Shown here: piece after piece, positions 9,620 to 21,555 of the stretch
Position numbering within the stretch: the stretch's first letter is position 1
How the letters are laid out: every line of letters begins with the position of its first letter
Origin: Aselliscus stoliczkanus
Lineage: Eukaryota > Chordata > Mammalia > Chiroptera > Hipposideridae
DNA length: 64,000 nucleotides
NCBI GenBank assembly: GCA_033961575.1
Contig: CM066727.1
Location: 1,371,501 to 1,435,500, forward strand
Direction: 5' to 3'
Translations under genes and position numbers: made by a program
Notes under the pieces: model-generated
Seen by the model: the letters and a program-made list of their open reading frames with translations, nothing else
Database searches by the model: none
Told to the model about the DNA's origin: nothing

Positions 9620-11655
9620 TTTACCCACACCCTCAGCCCCCCTCCCATCTGGCAACCATCGAAATGTTCTCTGTATCCATGAGTGTGTTTCTGTTTTGTT
9701 TGTTTATTAACTTCGTCCTTTAGATTCCACATATAAGCGAAATCACATTGTGTCTGTCATTGTCTGTCTTACATGCTCCACTCAGCACAACAGCCGCCAC
9801 AGATGGCAAGACCTCATTCCCTTCCCTGGTGGAGTCATAGCCCGTTGTATATATGCTTTCTCCATTCTTCCATCGACAGACATCCAAGTTGCCTCCATAT
9901 CTTGGCCATTGTAAACATTGCTATAATGAACATATAGATGCATATATTCTCTCGAAGCAGCGTTTTGGGTTTCTTTGGATAAATACCCAGAAATGGGATT
10001 ACTGGGCCCTTCTTTCTCTTCTGTTAAGTCTTTGTTTTCAAGTTTATTTTATCTGGTATAAGTATGCTACCCCAACTTTTTTTCTTCTTCTCATCTTCAT
10101 TTTCATGAAATAACTTTTTCCATCCCTTTCCTTTCAGTCTGTGTGTGTCTTTCAGTCTGAAGTGAGTCTCTTGCAGGCACCATCTGTGAGGGGCTTGTTT
10201 TCTTATCCCCTCAGCCCTCCTGTGCCTTTTGATCTGTTATAGTTGAGCCTTGATTTCTATTGGCATGTCGCGGGGTGGGACTGACCCTCTGGCTGCTTGG
10301 CTGTGAGGATTGGCCATGTCCATAGCTTACAGGCTGCTGTGTGGGGGGTTTGCCCCCCTGAGTGGGATTTGCCCAAGCAGGCTCTGGTGACTGTTGAGAC
10401 CACCGTTTGTGGATGGTGTTTTGGGGGCTAATTGGGTGGTGCTCTGCTGTGTCCTGAAGCCAACCTCCAAGAATGTTAGTTCTGGGGCCCCTTGAGCAGA
10501 GGCTCTGGTGAAGGGCGAGGTCTGTCACTGCCCGTGACCAGGTAGGGACTACCTGGTAGGAGCTACAAAGTGATTGGTGGTTGTTTGCTCGCTGTGCTAA
10601 ACCTGGAGGTGGGTGGGAAAGGCCATGCTGCAAACTGAGGGCAGCTGCCACTAGTACCAGTTCTGGGGTAACTGCAAAAAGGCAGGACACCAGAGACCTG
10701 CTGCCTGCCACCTGCTGGCTCCCTTACGGTTCAGCCCCTGATAAAGCCTCGTGGGGTACGCAAGTTGGGCGTGGCAAGATCTCAGGGAGTCACTAGAAGA
10801 GTTGCGGTCACCAGGTTAATGTAGACTCTGCTTTGGTGCCTATGCTGAGCCTGGAGCGACTCAACAACCATTTCAGAGCCCACTGAGGCCAATCGCCACC
10901 TGACTCCGACGGTTTTCAAAGAAAGGTTGCAGTGAAGGCGGGGCTGGTGCTCTTGGAGAAAGTGCCTCTGGAGTTGGGGAGTTGGGTGGTGTGGGGCCCC
11001 AGTGCAGCAGGGCATCGCTGTGGAGCTCACCACGCCAATCAGATTCAGATTTGTTTGGAGGGGGCGGGCTCCACACATTACAGATGGCGCCCACACAATG
11101 CCGGCTGTCCTTCAACTTTTGCCCTGAAGCCACACAACTCAGTCTCTCCTCGTATGTCTCGCACAGTCCCCTACACACTGTGTCTCCGCCGGAGCCCAAG
11201 GTGAGTGCCTGTGAATGGACAAATCTGTGTGCGGTTCCTTTAAGAGGATGCGGGGGGGGGGGGTGTCTCCCAAAGCCTCCGTCCCACCTGGATGGTCAGC
11301 ATCCCCACTGTTTCTCACAGCCAGGTGTTGTGGGGGCTCCTCTTCCCCCACCAGTGCCCCGGGCTGGGAGGCCTGCTGGGGGCTGGGGTCTCACGCTCCT
11401 CCGGGGAGCCTCCGCGGCCGAGATCTCCCACCTGGTCCTCGTTCACCACGCGCAGGTGTGCGGCCCGTTCTGGTCTCCGCCCTCCCCCAGTCCCAGCGTG
11501 GCTGCTGCTTTACACCCTTAGTTATAAAACTTCTGTTCAGCGAGATGTGAGATGTTTCTCCAGGTTGATTGTTCTGAAATTTAGATGTAATTTTGATGTG
11601 TTCACGGGATGAAGCAGGCACAGTGTTTCTCTACTCTGCCACCTTGGCCCTGCTC
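9620..11655 (-). mobile_element. Internally deleted L1 with intact 5' end, antisense
   Basis: On the minus strand it starts at about 11655 with GGGCCAAGGTGGCAGAGTAG, an L1 5' end. A long GC-rich 5'UTR follows, including the landmarks ACACATCAAAATTACATCTA and AGAAGTTTTATAACTAAGGG characteristic of laurasiatherian L1. Near 10200 the text switches directly to an ORF2 segment (CTGCAAGAGACTCACTTCAG). Near 10015 it jumps again to the ORF2 C-terminal part (CCCATTTCTGGGTATTTATC) and then the 3'UTR. ORF1 and most of ORF2 are therefore missing. Stray frames in the GC-rich 5'UTR (for example 10982-11521 plus) are not genes. Confidence 0.82.
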
Positions 11656-13130
11656 TTTGGCATCCTTCTTGAACTCACTTATGAGTCCTAGGAGACGTTG
11701 TTCTTGTTTTTGTCTGTATATTTCTCAGGAATATAAGTAAACAATCTTCAATGAGAACACAACTGAAAATTTTCTTCTTGATTCCCCCCCCCCCTATTTT
11801 TGTTGGAATTTTCTATGTAGACATATTTGCAAATAGTGCTGATTTTAATTGCTTCCTTCCTGACATGTAATCAGTTTATTTTCTTTTCTTGCCTTGTTGC
11901 ACTGGCTAGAACTTCCAAGAAGTTCTAAGCAAATTACGGTTGGGAGTTGGCACCCTTGCCTGGTCCCTGACCCAAAGGGGAAAGCATTAACTCTCCCACA
12001 TTTAGTATAACTTAGCTGCAGGTTTTGTAGACACTCTTTTTCAACTTGAGGAAACTTCCCTCTTTTATTTTTTTCTGAGTATTTTGTCACAAATGAGTGT
12101 TGGATTCCAGCAAATGCCTTTTCTGCATTAATTGATATCATCATGTGACTCTTCTTCTTTAGCCTATTAATTTAGTGAGTTACACTGACTGTTTTAAACA
12201 TGCAGCCCTGGAATAAACCATACTTGGTTAGGGTGCATAAATCTTTTTATATATTACTGAATTTCATATTACTAAGTATAATGGATTGTTAATATTTGAA
12301 ATATTTTGCATATATACTCATGAGGGATATTACGCTGCAGTTTTATTTTTTGTACTTTGGTTTTGGTATCTGGGTAACTTTAACTCTGTAAAATGAAATA
12401 TTTTCTGGCCTCATTTTTATATAGAAGAGATTGTGTAGAATTGGTGTTAATTCTTCATTAAATGTTTGGTAGTATTTTCCTTTTAAATTATTTGGGCCTG
12501 AAGATTTCTCTTATTGAAGTTTTAAAATTACAAATGAATTTTTTAAAGATTTACAGGGCTATTTATATTATTTTCTTCAGATTCAGTGAATTGGTATAAT
12601 TCATGTTTTGCAAGAAATTAGTCCATTTCATCTAAGTTGGCAAATGTATTTGTGTAGAGTTGATCATAGAATATACTCCTTTATTATCCTTTTGAATTCC
12701 TTATAGTAGTAATTTGTTTCTTCTCTTTCTTTCATTTTATGTCTTACTAGAGTTTTGTTACATTTATTAATCTTATCACAGAACAAACTATTTGATTTTT
12801 CTCTATTGTTTCCTGTTACCAATTTCATTGATTTGCTTTTTTACTTTATTGTTTCCCAATTATGGCTTCTTTGTGTTTCTTCTGCACTTCTAGGTTTTTG
12901 ATTTCAGACTTTTCCTCTTCTAATGTCTGCATTTAACGCTACATTTTCCTCCCAGGACTGCCTTCTCTGTGTTCCACAAGTTTTATTTTGCTGTATTTTC
13001 ACTTTTCATTTAGTTCAGTGCATTTTCAACTTTACCTTGAGATTTTCTCTTTACCCATGGATTATTTAGATTCTGATAAGAAATCTGTTGTCATTTGAAT
13101 TGTTTTTCGCCTATAGAAAACATGTGATTA
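11656..13130 (-). mobile_element. Old L1 ORF2, antisense
   Basis: Plus-strand text such as GTCACAAATGAGTGTTGGAT (about 12087-12106), CATGCAGCCCTGGAATAAAC (about 12199-12218) and the ATACTCATGAGGGATATTAC region is reversed L1 reverse-transcriptase coding sequence. All frames are broken. A C10 tract at about 11785-11794 interrupts it. It lies immediately beyond the 5' end of the younger L1 at 9620-11655, which apparently inserted into it. Confidence 0.8.
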
Positions 13131-13139
13131 TTTTTTGCT

Positions 13140-14350
13140 TTTCTTTAGTTTACAGAAATTTCATTATGATGTCTTGGTGAGGATTTCTTTGGGTTTATAA
13201 TGTTTGAGGTTTGCTTAGCTTTTGAATCTGTATGTTTATATATCTCATCGAATTTGGGGAGTTTACAGCCATTATTGTTTCAAGCACTTTTTAGATGCAC
13301 CCTCTATTTTCTCCTGGGACTTCAATGACACATAGTTTAGACCTTTTAAGTAGTCTCACATGTCCCTGTTTACTCTCTGTTTTTCAGATTAGGTTATTTG
13401 TGTTGTTCTATGTCCCAGTTCACCGGTTCTTTCCCCTGTCCCTTCATTTCTGATTATGAGCCTATCCACTAAGCTTTAGTTTTGATTATTCTGTTTTCCA
13501 CATCTAAATTTTCCATTGGTTCTTTATGTTTCTTTGCTGAGACAGTTTTTTTGTTGAAGTTTTGTATTTTTAATTGGTTTGAAGTGTTTCTTTTGTAATA
13601 ACCAGTTGAAGCGTTTTTTCATGACTATTTTAAAATCTTTGTTAGATAATTCCAACAGCTCTCCCATCATGATGTCATCATATATCAATTGTGTATTTTT
13701 TATTCAGTTTCGGATCTTCCTGGTTCTTTATATAAAGATTTTAATTGACTCTTGAACATGTTAAAATGTTGCGAGGAGGTTCTGTGGCTTATTCAAATCT
13801 CCTGACTTAGCTGGCCTCTCTCACTCTCACCTGGTGGGGTGCGTAGGGCAGCCCCTCTTTACCCGCCAGTGGCATCTAAGATGCGTACTTCACGCCTGCT
13901 ATGTGGGCTGGAGGTCGCAGCGGCCAGCCTGGTCTGGGTTGGCACTGACATGGGCTGTCTTGTTATTGCTGGGTCATTATGAAAGTCCTGAGTCTCCACT
14001 GAGCCACTCCAGTGGGAAGGGGAATGCTTCCTGGGACTGCCAGGTGGGTTGGGAGTCCAGTCGCTTCATCGGCTCTCCACTGCCTCCATGGGGTGCGGGG
14101 TCATTTCCAGCTGGTGGGATGAAGACTGCAGCTCCCACTGGCGTGCTATGACACGGCCGTCCCAGGTGTATGGGGCTCCTCCTTGCAGCTTCCCTGGTGC
14201 GACTGCAGATGTTCCACGTGGGCTTTCCTGGCATGGGTGGCATGGGGCACAGATATTTCTCTGCAGTGTTTGCTGGAGGAGGGCCATTGTTGTATAAATC
14301 TTTCTTATTTTTCTAAAATGCTCTTTTCATTTTCCTTTGGCTAGAGAGGT
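13140..14350 (-). mobile_element. HAL1/L1M-type LINE, antisense
   Basis: Reversed landmarks include GATGTCTTGGTGAGGATTTC, GGGGAGTTTACAGCCATTAT, TGGGACTTCAATGACACATA, and ATTTTCCATTGGTTCTTTAT, followed by GTTAGATAATTCCAACAGCT. I associate this order with HAL1/old L1. A GC-richer part with degenerate repeats of a GGTGGGnTGGGAGTCCAG-like motif follows at 13800-14290. The small frames at 13834-14297 are part of this repeat. Confidence 0.65.
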
Positions 14351-14689
14351 TGGGCTCTGGTTGGGACATTTTCCCCTGTACTTACCAGCACTTCTGGGAT
14401 GCTGGCTTCTTCACCTCCAAGTCTTGTATGTAAGAGGCAAAAAGAAAACCCAGAGAACTTACTACCATTCATTGCTTGGGTCCTGAGATTCTTAGTCTGC
14501 CTTCTCTTCATCTTTCAGAGTCTTCTTATGTTTGTTTATATATAATGTACAGGGTTTTCAGTTGTAACTTGTAGAAAAAATAGAGAAAAGTACAGCTACT
14601 TCATGTTTCTGAAAGCCGAAATAGAGAGTACTTACTTACAAACAAAAGTGTCCAAATATCTTTGGCCCCCAAACTCCATTTCCTAAAAT
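14351..14689. other. Short spacer, no gene seen
   Basis: Moderately AT-rich sequence, possibly still LINE-derived. No feature supported. Confidence 0.5.
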
Positions 14690-15000
14690 ATAATGTGAGA
14701 AAAAATATGATATATGCACAAAATGTTCACAGATAGTTTATTATTTTAATAATGGGACAAATTATAAATAGGCAAGTGGCATTATTAACAGATGGGATAC
14801 ATATACATAGAGCAGAATTCAATGCAACTGTATAAAACAATGCTGTAACTCTGTGTTTTTCACATCCTACAGAAACATACTCAGGATATATTATTGAGTG
14901 ACTACAAAGCAGATTACAAACAGGATGCACAGAATGAACTCCTTTATGGAGTATAATGTGATATGTTTGTATATAAGCATGCAAATAATTTTGCATTTAT
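14690..15000 (+). mobile_element. L1 3' end fragment, sense
   Basis: CAGATGGGATACATATACAT, then ACTCAGGATATATTATTGAG and GCAGATTACAAACAGGATGC, follow the end of L1 ORF2/3'UTR in sense order (the GGATATATTnTTGAGTGA motif is typical). Highly diverged. Confidence 0.6.
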
Positions 15001-15219
15001 TTATGTAAGGAGATCCTCCTTAATCAAATTCTCTGTCTGCTCTGCAGCTACACCTGAGCAGAAGCTAAACTTGGCTGCAGAAAAATTACAAGTTTATCTG
15101 TGACTTGTACACATACCTCATGGGGGCTCCCAGCATTGCCTGGCAATCTTGTTACCATCACCTAGTCAATTTATACTTATTCTCATGTTAATTTACCCAT
15201 TTTTAAATGGAGATGTTGA

Positions 15220-15910
15220 ACTCTGTTTTCTTTCTTCCTTCTCAACTATTGACTTTGCTTCTGAGTTCACTCAGAAAAGGAAACTTTCTTCGGAGTCATC
15301 AGGTCTCCCAGTCTACCACGTGGCCTCCCCCTCTCACAAGGCATGTCAGCGTTTCTCTCTCTCAGTCATTTCCCCCACAGAATCCTGTGCTCTTTCATGT
15401 GTTCCAGGCTGTTCCAGAAATTGCTCATTTTCTTTTAGCTTTCCTGTCTCTGTTGGAACAATTTCCTTCCAAAACCGATTGTCCTGATTTCAAAACTCTT
15501 CATCCTGCCCAAATCCTCAAGGGCAATGGACCTCAGTCTCCCCATGTTCACTTTTAATTTTCTCTTGATCTTTTCCAGTCACACTTTCATCCCTACAGCC
15601 ACTAGCAAAAGTTTTCAGCCAATGATCTGAAAAATCTCTACGCAGCCTGTCACCAGAGTGCAAATGGTCAGCTGTCCTTTCTCCTCCTGGACTGCGCCTC
15701 CATGTGACATCAGCACTTGACTATCTCTGAAACTCCCCTCCCTCTTACTCTTTCTAGGCTTGGCTTTCATGTGCCTGGCTTTCTTCTTCCTGCACTGGCT
15801 GTCCTTGGTGGGTTTTCATGGATTCAAATCCTTCCCTCAGTTTCTACAAGAGATGGTGGCGTTTCGCAGAGACCATTCCCAGAAGTCTCCTCCTCTCTGT
15901 CTCTGCTTAG
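15220..15910 (+). mobile_element. L2-like LINE fragment
   Basis: CTCAACTATTGACTTTGCTT at about 15241, CCTCCTGGACTGCGCCTCCA (about 15682-15701) and the pyrimidine-rich strand of TCTTTCTAGGCTTGGCTTTC text resemble the L2 pol region in the orientation where L2 is read on this strand. The two overlapping frames at 15149-15557 are remnants of this pyrimidine-rich sequence and show no intact domain. Assignment is from memory of L2 text and is moderate. Confidence 0.5.
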
Positions 15911-17550
15911 TTTCTAGAAGTTTCTAGAAGACGTTATCTGGGCCTGGAGTCTTTCTTCTGGATCGCTGGTCCCAGACTTTCAGTGGATGAAATCATGCAT
16001 GTGTGTGAGGTCTGTCCCCTTGGGGTACCAGTAAAGCTCAGAGCTGTCCAGTGTGACCTAACCATAGGCAGCAGTGTTTGTGACATCAGTGTCACCCGAA
16101 GGAAGCAGATTTGAGCACCTTTCTGCTCCCCCACGGTTCTTCTGTTTGTAAAGATGGGCTCCTTGCTTGGTCTGGACAGGGTTGCAGACAGTTAAAACGA
16201 TGCATGCCAGATCCCTAAACAAACCCTTATTTGCAATCAGAAGTTAGAATTTTTCCATCAGCTTCTCAGCTAGCAAGCCCATGCATGACGTATGGTTTTA
16301 TTTCAGACAATAACATTGGCTGCAATAAAAATCTGCTTATCAGTAAATATAACTTCTTTTTGTTTTTTCCTTTCAAATATTTAATCATCATGAATCAAAC
16401 GGAATTATTCATAATTCTTAAAACCACATAATGTTGGGGCACATGTGTTATAACTTAAAGCAGCAATTTAGATGGAAAGAAAACACTTTTCTTTATTCTT
16501 CATTTTAGCTTGTAAGTGAGCAATTAATCTCAGTTTGAGTTTATCTGACTGTTTAGCAGTAATGCTTTTCTATCACACTTACAATTTAACTCAATGTGTA
16601 TTCTGTAATTTTTATTTTTACTCTTTTATTTTTTTCATTAGAAATTTAGCCCCTGGGCAAAATAAAGGAAGTGTCAAAATGTGGCAAGACCGTAGCTCAG
16701 GCCTTTTGAAGGAGACTTCATCAAGCCTGTGTGACTTCTACCCCAACAATTCCTTTATTTATCCCGACTCAGTTATGCTTATAATGTTAAGAGAAGGTCT
16801 CAGATATGTGGTGTTGGAAATGAGATGCGTTACTACAAAAAAATGCACAAGTGAAACGCTCATAAAGGCCCCCGTTTGGCACACCACCATTTAAATGGCT
16901 GATTTTATGACAGTGCAAAAGGACCATGGTCATGACTCACAGTGCCTCTTAACGCAGCATAACGGGAACCCCAGCTTTGATGGCGGGGCTTTCTGTGGAG
17001 GCGCCTTGCGGAGCCTCGTGTTTCTTCCAGTGCCGCCCCCATCCTCAGACCTCTTCAGGAAGGGCTCCGGGGTGCCCATACATTGGGGTCGCCTTGTGGA
17101 CATAGACCACATGTTGGGGAACATCTGGGTTTCCCTTTTTGATGTTTACTAGAGTTGAAAAGTGGTAAGTTTGTGATGATAGACATGCGGATAAATCATT
17201 TTATCATTAGTTTTTCATAGTGTGACTTAGCATGTATTTATATTGTACTAAAAGTTACCTGGCCCCTATGTAAAAGCAACTCGGATCTCAGTGAATGAAC
17301 TATGAAGCTTTTCTATGAAGAAGGACATGAGAACAATAAAAAGTAGTATATTACTACTATCAGTGTTAATGTTGACTGAGATTCCACCTTGGTAAAAATA
17401 ATGTATGAACCTCCCTGAAGCAAGACTGGGTTGAAATAGGCTAAGCTGTGAAATAGGAAAGGATATGTAACTATTTTCTGTTGTATTGCTAGAATCTTCC
17501 TACCTTACTTTGGAACCCATCATCTTCATTAGAAAACAAAACCACATTGT
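15911..17550. other. Mostly unique DNA; one longer frame broken by a single stop
   Basis: No repeat recognised. On the plus strand a frame runs from an ATG at 16535 to 17152 with only one stop, a TAA at 16892-16894 directly followed by ATG. The two parts encode 119 and 85 residues with a cysteine- and phenylalanine-rich start and a basic, glycine-rich end. I recognise no domain, the start has no strong Kozak context, and an AT-rich half followed by a GC-rich half is unlike one coding exon. I treat it as probable chance. Confidence 0.45.
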
Positions 17551-17960
17551 TGTCCTGTGTCAGAGTTTGAAGTCCCAGGAACCAGGCTCTGACACAGAGA
17601 TTACTGTGCAAAGCGTTATTAGGGTGTGCTTTGGGAAGCGGGGCCGGTGAGCAGCCTCCATTCTCGCCAGCGTTCTCACCTCATGTGGCCACCATGGCAG
17701 CGACGGGCAGCCAATGATAAAGGCTGGGTGTTGTCAGGTGACCAAATCATTGTGTCACTCGCTGTCTGGTGATTCTCCTGGGCTGGGAGCTTTTTGTGGG
17801 GGTGCCATGCAATGCAGAGCTCGCCACCCTCATGTCTGCTCCTGTATGTCCACCCTCATATCCACACCAAGACTTCCTGTCCCCAACCTTCGGACCAGCC
17901 TCCAGCCAGTCCACTGGCCCACCCGCCAAGCCACTCAGCATTGCCTGTGTTTATATTAAT
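17551..17960. mobile_element. Unassigned interspersed repeat (possibly LTR-like)
   Basis: GAAGTCCCAGGAACCAGGCT, then CTGACACAGAGATTACTGTG and TTAGGGTGTGCTTTGGGAAG, read like an old repeat I have seen in other mammals, but I cannot name it. Four overlapping short frames here are on both strands and are not credible genes. Confidence 0.35.
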
Positions 17961-20205
17961 GTTTTATCTTACCATGTCGTGTAGCTAGGTTACTGTTGAT
18001 CATAGAAAACATTTGAGAAACATGTGATGTCTTAAAAGCTTACCTCTTCATTATGATGCGTTTAGATTGTTGATTTGAAAGACACAGATAATTTTCAAAA
18101 CAATATGATAAATGCTTAAAAACATCATGAACTATTTAAATATTTAAGATTAAAGCATTCAGGTAAGGCAAGATACGTTCTCATTAGAAAAAAAGTATTG
18201 AAACCTCTTTTCTCTGAATTTCCCAAAGATGGGATAAGAATTCCTTAGATATTGTTGGCATTACTTTCTCTAGGAAATTCCTCATGGTGAACAGCATGCA
18301 ATTTTGAATACATAAACATATGCATATCATTTTTTCCATAAATTAGTAGACATAACCCCTAAGAAATAAACTTTTTAAAATGTAAGCTACTCACATATTC
18401 CTGTTGGAAGAACAACAGGGATGGGACTGTGGAACCCCTTATCCCAAAAAGATGCCTTCAAACTACATTTCAAACACCAAATAAGCTTGTAAATCCTGGG
18501 GAGATCTTAGTTACTATGTTTTTGGAAAGATAATTTGTAATTTTTAATATGAAACCTCAGAACTCATCTCAAGCTTGCTGTCATGCCAGTGAGCCAGGTT
18601 TAATGGCAGTGTCCACGGTAGGGTCATTCTTCCCTTTAGAACAAGAATTTCTGCTTTATTATTTTTCCTGATAGCTCCAGAAACAAATCTCATTTTATGA
18701 AATAAAGTTATAATTCAGCAATATTTATGGAAGTAATTTACATAAAGACACTCAAAACAATATTTCTTTTGCTCAATGTTTAGAAGGTAAATAATCAAGA
18801 ACCCTTGTGGTATTAAAATATTCTCATATAAACTGGGAAATCTCAGCTTTTCTTAGAAACCCTTTTGTTGGGTGCCTCTGGTTATTTCATTAGAAACAGT
18901 AAGGACGTCTGGTCCCTCCAGGTCTTTGCTCTGCTGAGTGACTTTACAAACAGGACATTCCTTGGTATGGATTCCAGACATATACCTCGATGCTTTCTTT
19001 CAAGAATGCCTGAGCCTGATGGCAACCCTAAGGGACATGATAAGTTTTCCTTTGGATATACGAAGTGAGAAGCATTGTAGAGAGGGAGTGGAGGCAATAT
19101 TTTTAACCTTGAATTTTCTAGTTTTCCTGAATGTGTCTCCCAAAGGGAAACATAGATTTCACAACAAAGCAGGTGAAAAAAAAAATTCACACACTGAGAG
19201 ATTTAATTGCATGGCATTCACCATTGCCTCCAGGCATGTTTGCCGTAGCGTATTAACGATTGGGTAAGAAACATGGGCAAGGAATACTCACTGTTGCCCA
19301 GGGAACAATACAAGTCATGGAAACCTACCTTTATCCAGCTGAGGGGAGGAACAGTGGGCACGTTTTCAGGCACTTGCATCAATCTAGACGCACTGCTGTG
19401 TAAACATGTATTACGAGATCGCAGAAAGAATACGGCGCAGGAGAGGTGACCATGGAAGCAGAAGAGAGGACCTTAGGGTCTCAAGGGCCCTAAAATGGAC
19501 TGAAGCCCAGTTTCCTGCTGGACGCGGGCGCTTCCTGTGACGCCTGTGGTGCTTTGCGCTGATGCGCACATCCTGAGCTCAGGGCCCTGGCCTCCCATCT
19601 GAAACGCGAGGCCTCCTCTCACTGAGAAGATCTAACCCTCTGCCGTGTGACCGATCTCCAGACGTCAGAACCTGACTCACAAACGTTCCCTGATCCTTCC
19701 TCACTGCCTTCTGGAAGCCAAACACCTCCAACTCCTTCCAGCATTCTGCAGAGGACAGGAAGTGGCACAACCCGGGCCATCTGGGCTGATTCCTCCTCCG
19801 CAGGGACTTGGTGCGGGGCTGGGGGCACTGGCAGCCTGGGCCTTTCGGCCCCTGCAGAGCTTTGGCCTTAGCTGCCCGGACCTGCCTTGCCCAGGGTCGG
19901 GCCTGTTCTCAGAGCAGCTCACATCCGCTCTGCATCGATGGGGAAACATGGAGGCGCGGCTGCCCTGCCCAGTGGTGGGATTCCGAGGGCCCTTATAACT
20001 CCAGAACTTCCCATGGGATTGCCCACGGTTATTGGACCCGAACCCCAGCTTGACGTCTGTCTGCTGCTGCTGCTGCCAGAGGCCTGGGTCCCGGAGAGCG
20101 ACAGCGGTGGCGCCTCGGCGTGGAAAGAGACGGGCCGGAGCTTGGGTGGCAGTGCGTTTTTAGCCAACAGCGATACATTATCAGTATTTTCTAATTAGAG
20201 AGATC
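17961..20205. other. Unique DNA with a GC-rich patch at 19500-20150
   Basis: The first 1.5 kb is AT-rich with nothing recognised. From about 19500 to 20150 the sequence is GC-rich with scattered CpGs (GGACGCGGGCGC, GGAGGCGCGG, GGCGCCTCGGCG) and many overlapping frames on both strands, as expected for GC-rich DNA. A short CTGCTGCTGCTG run lies near 20063-20074. CpG density is clearly lower than in the island at 62.5 kb. No gene is supported. Confidence 0.5.
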
Positions 20206-20400
20206 GCTGACCTACAGTTGGAATCACCCAGAATGCAGCCTTTTCAGATTGGCTTCGTTCACTCAGTCATATGTATGCATTTAACGTTCCTCTGTGTCTT
20301 TCGTGGCTTCATAGCTTTTTTTTTTTCACTGAAAAATATTTTATTGTCTGGATGTTTATTTATTTATTTTTTTCGGCGGATGTTTATTTTTAAATGGTAT
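20206..20400 (-). mobile_element. L1 3' region fragment, antisense
   Basis: GGAATCACCCAGAATGCAGC, CCTTTTCAGATTGGCTTCGT, TTAACGTTCCTCTGTGTCTT and AAAAATATTTTATTGTCTGG are reversed L1 text in the expected order (about 20220-20350). Confidence 0.75.
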
Positions 20401-21199
20401 GGCACATGTGAAAAAATGATATAATTAAAATGTAATAAATGATCCCAGCAAAACCCAGCAAATCCAGTCTTAACAAAAACATAACCCATGAGGCAAAAAA
20501 AAAAAAAAAAAAATTAAACCTCTCTGATTGATTTATTCTAGAGATTAACTTAAAATAATTTCATTTAATAAAACAGAAACTACAAAGATGAGAAAATATA
20601 ACTACTGAAATAGGAGAACACAAAGCTAAGGAAACACGATCAAAGCAGCATCATTACATAACTCATAAGTCAATTAGAAAAAACAGAAAGCATAACAAAT
20701 GCAGCTGATGATTGAATTATTAATAAACAGGGATGCAGAGAAAAAGTCAAATAAATTAGAGCATGGATAGGAAAGGTCTCGAGTTGATTTGTAGAAGACA
20801 GTAAAGTTATTTCTCTAAAATAAAGAACCAAATAAATATTTCAGGTTGGCTATGCCAAGATTAAAATGGAAGGAAAACAACTGTTATGAAAATTCCATGC
20901 AGAACTCCCAAACATATCTCAATATTTCAAGGATGAAAATATATCAGCCATCTCAGACCAGGGAGGGGAAGGGCAAGAGGAGTTGTCACCTTTGGGGCAG
21001 AGGGGGACCAGCTACGGGTCAGAGTGCCGCACTGTTACTTCCAGGGCGATTAAAAGTTGAACTTGGGCAAGTTCTGGGAAGTGTTTTAGAAGTGAGATGA
21101 CATATCATGCAATTTCAGTATCAGACATGCAAGCCATGTGATTGGCAGCTGGGTGCTGGCTGGGGAGAGGGATCAGTGCACGGTCATCTCTGCTACTGT
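20401..21199. other. AT-rich then mixed DNA, no gene seen
   Basis: Contains an A tract of about 19 near 20494-20512, which may be the tail of an unrecognised retroposon. A purine-rich stretch at 20950-21010 follows. No gene supported. Confidence 0.5.
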
Positions 21200-21461
21200 C
21201 ATATATATATATGTATAGAGAGAGAGAGAGAGACAGAGAGAGACAGAGAGAGAGAGACAGAGAGAGACAGAGAGAGACAGAGAGAGACAGAGAGAGAGAG
21301 ACAGAGAGAGACAGAGAGAGACAGAGAGAGACAGAGACAGAGAGAGACAGAGAGAGACAGAGAGAGAGAGACAGAGAGAGAGACAGAGAGAGAGAGACAG
21401 AGAGAGAGAGACAGAGAGACAGAGAGAGAGAGAGACAGAGAGACAGAGACAGAGAGAGACA

Positions 21462-21499
<38 letters not shown>

Positions 21500-21555
21500 C
21501 AGAGAGAGAGAGACAGAGAGAGAGAGACAGAGAGAGACAGAGAGAGACAGAGAGG
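21200..21555. repeat. Long (AG)n/(ACAGAG)n purine tract
   Basis: A short (AT)n at 21201-21212 leads into about 340 bp built only of AGAG runs separated by single ACAG units at irregular 6- to 16-bp steps. The plus strand is almost purely purine apart from the C of each ACAG. Its translations (E-R-D-T or S-L-V repeats on the two strands, with long open frames) are low-complexity artefacts and not proteins. Confidence 0.97.

Noticed and set aside
10211..11621. Cluster of 60- to 179-codon frames on both strands
   Set aside because: They lie in the GC-rich 5'UTR of the antisense L1.
19500..20150. CpG island or gene start
   Set aside because: GC-rich, but CpGs are scattered compared with 62.5-63.4 kb and I saw no promoter motif cluster.
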